8,675 nt of DNA from Acidimicrobiia bacterium (GTDB taxonomy: Bacteria > Actinomycetota > Acidimicrobiia > Spongiisociales > ZC4RG35). The DNA lies in the NCBI GenBank assembly GCA_030623125.1, contig JAUXMQ010000028.1, positions 1 through 8,675 on the forward strand, read 5' to 3'. A program made the position numbers and the translations under genes. The notes under the pieces were generated by a model. The model had not been told where the DNA came from, did no database searches, and saw nothing but the letters and a program-made list of their open reading frames with translations. Position 1 is the first letter of the stretch. Each line of letters opens with the position of its first letter. Shown here piece after piece: positions 5,556-8,675 of this stretch.

Positions 5556-5843
5556 ATGCGCGGTTATGAGATAATGACGATTCATCGACCAGATCTGACC
5601 GAGGACGACGTTGAGGCCAAGATCACCGAACTCGAGTCGTATCTCTCAGACAGCGGTGTCACAGTCACCAAACGCGATCTCTGGGGCAAACGCAGATTCG
5701 CCTACGAGATCGCCCACATGTCTGAGGGCTTTTACTCGGTGCTTTCCGTTCAGGCCGAGCCCGGCGCCGTTGACTCGATCGACCGAATGCTCACCCTCAC
5801 CGATGAGGTCGTGAGGCACAAGATCGTTCGTCCGGGTGAATAG
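5556..5843 (+). CDS. rpsF: Small ribosomal subunit protein S6
   Basis: A 95-residue S6 protein of the 30S platform, where it binds 16S rRNA together with S18. It opens MRGYEIMTIHRPDL, continues with a helix DDVEAKITELESYL (17-30), the strands VTVTKRDLWGKRRFAYEI (35-52) and GFYSVLSVQAEP (58-69), then the helix and end TLTDEVVRHKIVRP (80-93). These are the usual family features and the length is normal. The start is ATG 5556, four bases after a strong AGGAGG (5546-5551). An in-frame TTG at 5514 would add 14 unconserved residues. It is the first gene of the cluster that continues with ssb, rpsR, rplI and dnaB. The 111-base leader holds a candidate autoregulatory hairpin, and a second possible hairpin pairs CCCC (5501-5504) with GGGG (5522-5525). 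Confidence 0.95.
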   Translation: MRGYEIMTIHRPDLTEDDVEAKITELESYLSDSGVTVTKRDLWGKRRFAYEIAHMSEGFYSVLSVQAEPGAVDSIDRMLTLTDEVVRHKIVRPGE

Positions 5844-5906
5844 CACTGGAATCCGTCCCACTGGCACGGCATAGTCGGGTGTGAGACAGGAATAGAGGAG
5901 AAAAAG

Positions 5907-6359
5907 ATGTCAAACAACGTCACTCTCATCGGCAACCTCGTCGATGACCCGGAACTCCGGTTCACCCCGTCGGGCGTCGCCATGGCCAAGATCCGTATGG
6001 CCGTCAACCGTCGCTGGCGCGGTCAGGACGGCGAATGGCAGGAGAGCACCAGCTTTTTCACCGGGACCATCTGGCGTGAACAGGCCGAGCAGGTGGCCGA
6101 GTCGCTGCAGAAGGGGGCGAGGGTGATCGTGAGCGGTCGTCTCGAGCAGAGGAGCTGGGAGACCCAGGAAGGCGATAAGCGCTCCGTCGTGGAGATTCAA
6201 ATCGACGAGATCGGGCCGTCCCTGCGCTGGGCCACTGCCACGGTCAACAAGACCCAGCGTCAGGGTGGCGACTGGTCAAGCGACAAGAAGTCCGACAGCG
6301 CGTCGGCGACGGCGCCCGTGGCCCGTGATGACTTTGGGCCCGATGAAGCACCCTTCTAG
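5907..6359 (+). CDS. ssb: Single-stranded DNA-binding protein
   Basis: A 150-residue SSB that coats single-stranded DNA during replication, repair and recombination and recruits partner proteins. Residues 1-105 form the OB fold, opening MSNNVTLIGNLVDDPELRFT, with the typical aromatic positions in WRGQDGEWQESTSFF (37-51) and GRLEQRSWET (77-86). Residues ~110-140 are a short polar linker rich in Ser, Asp and Lys. The C-terminal tip, DDFGPDEAPF, is the acidic partner-docking peptide, ending PF as in E. coli but with DEAPF instead of DDIPF. The linker is short compared with many actinobacterial SSBs, which often have long Gly-rich tails. The ATG at 5907 follows GAGGAG (5895-5900) with six bases of spacing. 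The 63-base gap after rpsF shows no strong hairpin. Confidence 0.95.
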   Translation: MSNNVTLIGNLVDDPELRFTPSGVAMAKIRMAVNRRWRGQDGEWQESTSFFTGTIWREQAEQVAESLQKGARVIVSGRLEQRSWETQEGDKRSVVEIQIDEIGPSLRWATATVNKTQRQGGDWSSDKKSDSASATAPVARDDFGPDEAPF

Positions 6360-6370
6360 GAGACGATTCA

Positions 6371-6643
6371 ATGCCACGTAAGAACAAGAGAGCCCCGCGG
6401 GCAACCCGGGGGGGTCGACGCGAGAACTACCGCAGGGGCAAGCCGAAGCCTTGCGCCGTCTGTGCTCAGGGAGGCGCCCTCGATTGGAAGGACGCGTCTT
6501 TCCTGCGCAAGTTCGTCTCGGATCGAGGAAAGATCCGTAGTCGTCGCGTGTCGGGTCTGTGCCCGCGTGATCAGCGCAGAGTGGCGACAGCCGTCAAGAA
6601 CGCTCGTGAGATGGCCCTTCTCCCCTATGTGGGTACTCGATGA
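6371..6643 (+). CDS. rpsR: Small ribosomal subunit protein S18
   Basis: A 90-residue S18, the rRNA-binding partner of S6 on the 30S platform. The basic N-terminus (MPRKNKRAPRATRGGRRENY) is followed by CAVC (28-31), LDWKDASFLRKFVSDRGKI (37-55), RRVSGLCPRDQRR (58-70) and the end MALLPYV (81-87), the family pattern. It is of the cysteine-containing type: Cys28, Cys31 and Cys64 fit a zinc-ribbon layout. The fourth position, which I recall as His in the M. tuberculosis protein (CVQHQ), is Asp67 here (CPRDQ). Zinc binding is therefore uncertain. The ATG at 6371 follows AGGAGA (6358-6363), which overlaps the ssb stop codon. The stop overlaps the rplI start as ATGA. Confidence 0.95.
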   Translation: MPRKNKRAPRATRGGRRENYRRGKPKPCAVCAQGGALDWKDASFLRKFVSDRGKIRSRRVSGLCPRDQRRVATAVKNAREMALLPYVGTR

Positions 6644-7086
6644 AGCTGATACTCACGTCTGACGTGGTGGATCTGGGCAAGCGGGGCGACGTTGTCGACG
6701 TTGCCGACGGGTTCGCCCGCAACTATCTGCTGCCACGGAAATACGCCATCAAGGCAAACGATGGCGCCCTTGCGGCGGCCGAGAACATCCGTGAGACACG
6801 TCTTGAAGCCGAGCGGAAGGCGAAGGATCTTGCAGAGGCGATAGCCACCCAGCTCGTGGGTAGCCGTGTGGTTCTCGCGGCCCAGGCGGGCGACGAAGGC
6901 CAGCTATACGGATCGGTCTCGGTGGCCGATGTCGTTGAGGGTATCAAGCGTTTCACCGGTATCGAGTTGGAGAAGAGTCAGGTCGAGATGGACGAGTCGA
7001 TCAAAGCGATCGGTCTCCACGAGATCCAGATCAAGGTCCACACCGAGGTGGAGTTCCCTCTCACCCTCGACATCATTCCGGCCTGA
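6640..7086 (+). CDS. rplI: Large ribosomal subunit protein L9
   Basis: A 148-residue L9 of normal length. The N-terminal rRNA-binding domain is clear: MKLILTSDVVDLGKRGDVVD, then VADGFARNYLLPRKYAIKA (21-39). It is followed by the long connecting helix, about residues 44-74 and rich in Ala, Glu, Lys and Arg, and the C-terminal domain with GQLYGSVSVADVVEGI (87-102) and the end KVHTEVEFPLTLDIIP. L9 binds 23S rRNA near the base of the L1 stalk and affects reading-frame maintenance. The start ATG overlaps the rpsR stop (ATGA) and has only a weak upstream GG, so translation is probably coupled to rpsR. Confidence 0.95.
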   Translation: MKLILTSDVVDLGKRGDVVDVADGFARNYLLPRKYAIKANDGALAAAENIRETRLEAERKAKDLAEAIATQLVGSRVVLAAQAGDEGQLYGSVSVADVVEGIKRFTGIELEKSQVEMDESIKAIGLHEIQIKVHTEVEFPLTLDIIPA

Positions 7087-7107
7087 TCCACTCGATCTAG
7101 TCACAAG

Positions 7108-7143
7108 TTTCGCGGTTGACTGTCAATCTCTTCCACCGCGAAA
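7108..7143. repeat. Inverted repeat with an inner palindrome downstream of rplI
   Basis: TTTCGCGG (7108-7115) is matched perfectly by CCGCGAAA (7136-7143). The 20-base interval opens with TTGACTGTCAA (7116-7126), itself a 5-1-5 palindrome. The element begins 21 bases after the rplI stop. An A-run, not a T-run, follows it on the plus strand, so it is not a standard intrinsic terminator. It could be a protein-binding site or an RNA hairpin. Confidence 0.45.
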
Positions 7144-7161
7144 AACAATCATCGCTTTGAG

Positions 7162-7190
7162 TTGGGGTGACGTGTGCGGTGGTCTATGTT
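7162..7190 (+). promoter_or_regulatory. Candidate dnaB promoter
   Basis: TTGGGG (7162-7167) and TATGTT (7185-7190) stand exactly 17 bases apart and fit the actinobacterial TTGNNN / TANNNT pattern. Transcription would start near 7196-7197, giving dnaB a leader of about 105 bases with several hairpins. This would let dnaB be expressed separately from the ribosomal genes. Confidence 0.45.
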
Positions 7191-7193
7191 CGG

Positions 7194-7229
7194 TCCACTT
7201 CCCCCGCTGAAGGCGGTTTCCACTTCCCC
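7194..7229 (+). repeat. 11-base direct repeat in the dnaB leader
   Basis: TCCACTTCCCC occurs at 7194-7204 and again at 7219-7229, a period of 25 bases. Each copy runs into a GC-rich hairpin: CCGC/GCGG (7204-7207 with 7213-7216) after the first and CCCCG/CGGGG (7226-7230 with 7236-7240) after the second. The two units look like diverged copies of one element. Confidence 0.5.
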
Positions 7230-7258
7230 GTCCGGCGGGGTCTTGCGCGTCGAGACCC
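7226..7258 (+). promoter_or_regulatory. Two overlapping, mutually exclusive hairpins before dnaB
   Basis: CCCCG (7226-7230) pairs with CGGGG (7236-7240) around TCCGG and is followed by TCTT, a weak terminator-like form. GGGTCT (7238-7243) also pairs perfectly with AGACCC (7253-7258). The two stems share GGG 7238-7240, so they cannot both form. This is the geometry of an attenuator or switching leader, although the T-run is very short. Confidence 0.4.
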
Positions 7259-7301
7259 AAATCTGTCGGTGGCATGTGGCATCTTGTTGGAGAGGACGTA
7301 A

Positions 7302-8654
7302 ATGACCGGAATGACCGAACAAAGCGAGCTGCGGCCTGGCTACCGCAATCCTCCGCATTCGCGTGAGGCAGAGGAGTCGATTATCGGGGCTGTGCTCCTC
7401 TCCGTGGACGCGGTCAATGAGGTCATGGATCAGATTCATCCGGAGGACTTCTACGTACCGGCGCATCAGGCCATCTTCGAGGGCATGCGAGAGCTCTTCG
7501 ATTCCAACCAGGCGATCGATGCCGTCACCGTCTCTGAGGTCTTGCGACGACATGGCGAGCTGGAGAAGGTTGGCGGGGTCCAATACCTGGCGCGTCTGGT
7601 CGACATCGTTCCCTCAACCTCCAACATCTCCTATTACGCGGGAATAGTCGAGGAGCACGCCAAAAGGCGCGAGTTGATCCGTGCCGGGGCGTCGGTCACC
7701 GATGTGGCTTTCAACCTCGACGAGGAGATCGCCATGGTGCTCGACAGGGCAGAGCAGGCCGTGCTCGGTGTCGCCGAGAGACGCTCTTCGCAGACTCTTG
7801 TCGAAGTGGGACCGATGCTGAGTGATGTTCTCGAGCAGATCGAGCTGATGGAGCAAAGGGGAAGTGAGCTCACCGGGCTGGCCACCGGCTACGTGGATCT
7901 CGACCGGAAACTGGCTGGTCTCCAACCGGCCAACCTCGTTGTCGTGGCATCGAGGCCGGGCATGGGGAAGAGTTCGTTGGCCCTGGGTATCGCCATCAAT
8001 GTGGCCACTCTGGACGAATCGGTGGCGATCTTCTCCCTCGAGATGTCGAAGGAGGAGCTGGTCCAGAGGATCCTGTCTTCTGTAGGGAAGGTCGACTCGA
8101 TGAAACTGCGAGCCGGTCAGTTGGGCCCGCTCTGGCAGAGGGTGGTTGATGCCGCAGGGAGGATGTACAAAGCGCCTATCTACATCGATGACTCCCCTGT
8201 GGTCACGGTCACCGACATCCGGGCCAAGTGCCGCCGGCTAAAGCGAAGGAAGGGACTCTCCCTTGTCGTGGTCGACTATTTGCAATTGATGGAGTCGTCC
8301 AACCGAGAGAATCGCCAACAGGAGATTTCGGAGATCACCAGGAATCTCAAGAACCTCGCCAGAGAGCTCGGAGTTCCGATCATCGCGTTGTCGCAGTTGA
8401 ACCGGTCGCTGGAGCAGAGGGAGGATAAGCGCCCTCGGCTTGCCGACCTCCGGGAGTCCGGGGCGATCGAGCAGGATGCCGACGTGGTGATGTTCATCTA
8501 CCGCCACGAGTACTACCACCCTGAGGATCAGGAGAAGAGGGGAATAGCCGAGGTGATCGTCGCCAAGCACCGCGCCGGTTCGACGGGTCCGGTTGAGATG
8601 ACCTTTCAACCCGAGTTCACCCGGTTCGCCAATCTGGGCCGTGACGTCAGCTAA
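7302..8654 (+). CDS. dnaB: Replicative DNA helicase DnaB
   Basis: A 450-residue hexameric 5'-3' helicase that unwinds DNA at the replication fork. The N-terminal primase-interacting domain (about 17-120) opens NPPHSREAEESIIGAVLLS. It is followed by a linker helix and the RecA-like domain from about 190, which carries TGLATGYVDLDRKLAGLQ (191-208), Walker A SRPGMGKSS (217-225), SLEMSKEELVQR (245-256), Walker B LVVVDYLQLM (321-330), SQLNRSLEQR (364-373) and DLRESGAIEQDADVV (382-396). The last conserved block is the arginine-finger region KHRAGSTG (422-429). The Walker A and Walker B regions are continuous, so there is no intein, unlike M. tuberculosis DnaB. The ATG at 7302 follows GGAGAGGA (7289-7296). 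A second in-frame ATG lies at 7311. The gene closes the rpsF cluster but is separated from rplI by 215 bases of structured non-coding DNA. Confidence 0.96.
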   Translation: MTGMTEQSELRPGYRNPPHSREAEESIIGAVLLSVDAVNEVMDQIHPEDFYVPAHQAIFEGMRELFDSNQAIDAVTVSEVLRRHGELEKVGGVQYLARLVDIVPSTSNISYYAGIVEEHAKRRELIRAGASVTDVAFNLDEEIAMVLDRAEQAVLGVAERRSSQTLVEVGPMLSDVLEQIELMEQRGSELTGLATGYVDLDRKLAGLQPANLVVVASRPGMGKSSLALGIAINVATLDESVAIFSLEMSKEELVQRILSSVGKVDSMKLRAGQLGPLWQRVVDAAGRMYKAPIYIDDSPVVTVTDIRAKCRRLKRRKGLSLVVVDYLQLMESSNRENRQQEISEITRNLKNLARELGVPIIALSQLNRSLEQREDKRPRLADLRESGAIEQDADVVMFIYRHEYYHPEDQEKRGIAEVIVAKHRAGSTGPVEMTFQPEFTRFANLGRDVS

Positions 8655-8660
8655 CTCCCC

Positions 8661-8666
8661 TTGACA
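8661..8666 (+). promoter_or_regulatory. Possible -35 box at the window edge
   Basis: A perfect TTGACA lies six bases after the dnaB stop codon. A matching -10 box would fall beyond the end of the window, so this can only be called a possible start of a new transcription unit. Confidence 0.25.
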
Positions 8667-8675
8667 TGACTAACA

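Noticed and set aside
4934..5569. A 211-codon plus-strand frame across the DUF192 gene and the rpsF leader
   Set aside because: It is an out-of-frame shadow, rich in Arg, Gly and Ser. The overlapping frame has a signal peptide, lipobox and DUF192 motifs.
7108..7160. An intrinsic terminator after rplI
   Set aside because: The hairpin is followed by A residues on the plus strand and has a 20-base loop; no T-run is present.
7953..8320. A possible intein in dnaB, as found in some actinobacteria
   Set aside because: The sequence runs without interruption from Walker A to Walker B and the protein has the normal length of about 450 residues.
1..8675. A defence, mobile or other novel multi-gene system, CRISPR array, tRNA or insertion sequence
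   Set aside because: All long genes except one belong to recognisable housekeeping or widespread families, and no repeat array, transposase, integrase or tRNA-like cloverleaf was seen.

Overview
This is an ordinary-looking, GC-rich bacterial chromosome segment, dense with core housekeeping genes. I think it is actinobacterial, possibly class Acidimicrobiia. Three things point that way: a hemolysin-III gene divergent from a short-type Z-prenyl diphosphate synthase (the arrangement of Rv1085c/Rv1086 in Mycobacterium tuberculosis), an endonuclease IV of clear mycobacterial type, and several TANNNT -10 boxes lying just upstream of start codons without a Shine-Dalgarno. The class-level placement is inference. 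I see no tRNA, rRNA, CRISPR, insertion sequence, prophage gene or toxin-antitoxin pair. No gap without a gene is longer than about 215 bases.

Layout. (1) 1-298 (+): the tail of an M24 Xaa-Pro aminopeptidase. (2) 317-955 (-): a seven-helix hemolysin-III protein, divergent from uppS (1026-1793, +), which is followed by a hotdog-fold thioesterase-like gene (1837-2256, +). (3) 2311-2997 (-): a histidine phosphatase, divergent from pyrE. (4) 3059-4964 (+): pyrE, an unrecognised two-helix membrane protein and nfo, joined by 4-base GTGA stop/start overlaps, so very probably one transcript. An unusual nested inverted repeat spans the nfo stop codon and ends one base before a DUF192 lipoprotein gene (4992-5444). 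(5) 5556-8654 (+): the conserved rpsF-ssb-rpsR-rplI-dnaB cluster, which links ribosomal proteins S6, S18 and L9 with single-stranded DNA-binding protein and the replicative helicase.

The genes serve general maintenance: isoprenoid carrier or lipid precursor synthesis (uppS), pyrimidine synthesis (pyrE), base-excision repair (nfo), translation (S6, S18, L9) and replication (SSB, DnaB).

I did not find a new multi-gene system. The points most worth checking are regulatory or small: a candidate S6:S18 autoregulatory RNA in front of rpsF, a structured leader with its own promoter in front of dnaB, the nested repeat between nfo and the lipoprotein gene, a changed signature motif in UppS, and an altered zinc-site residue in S18.
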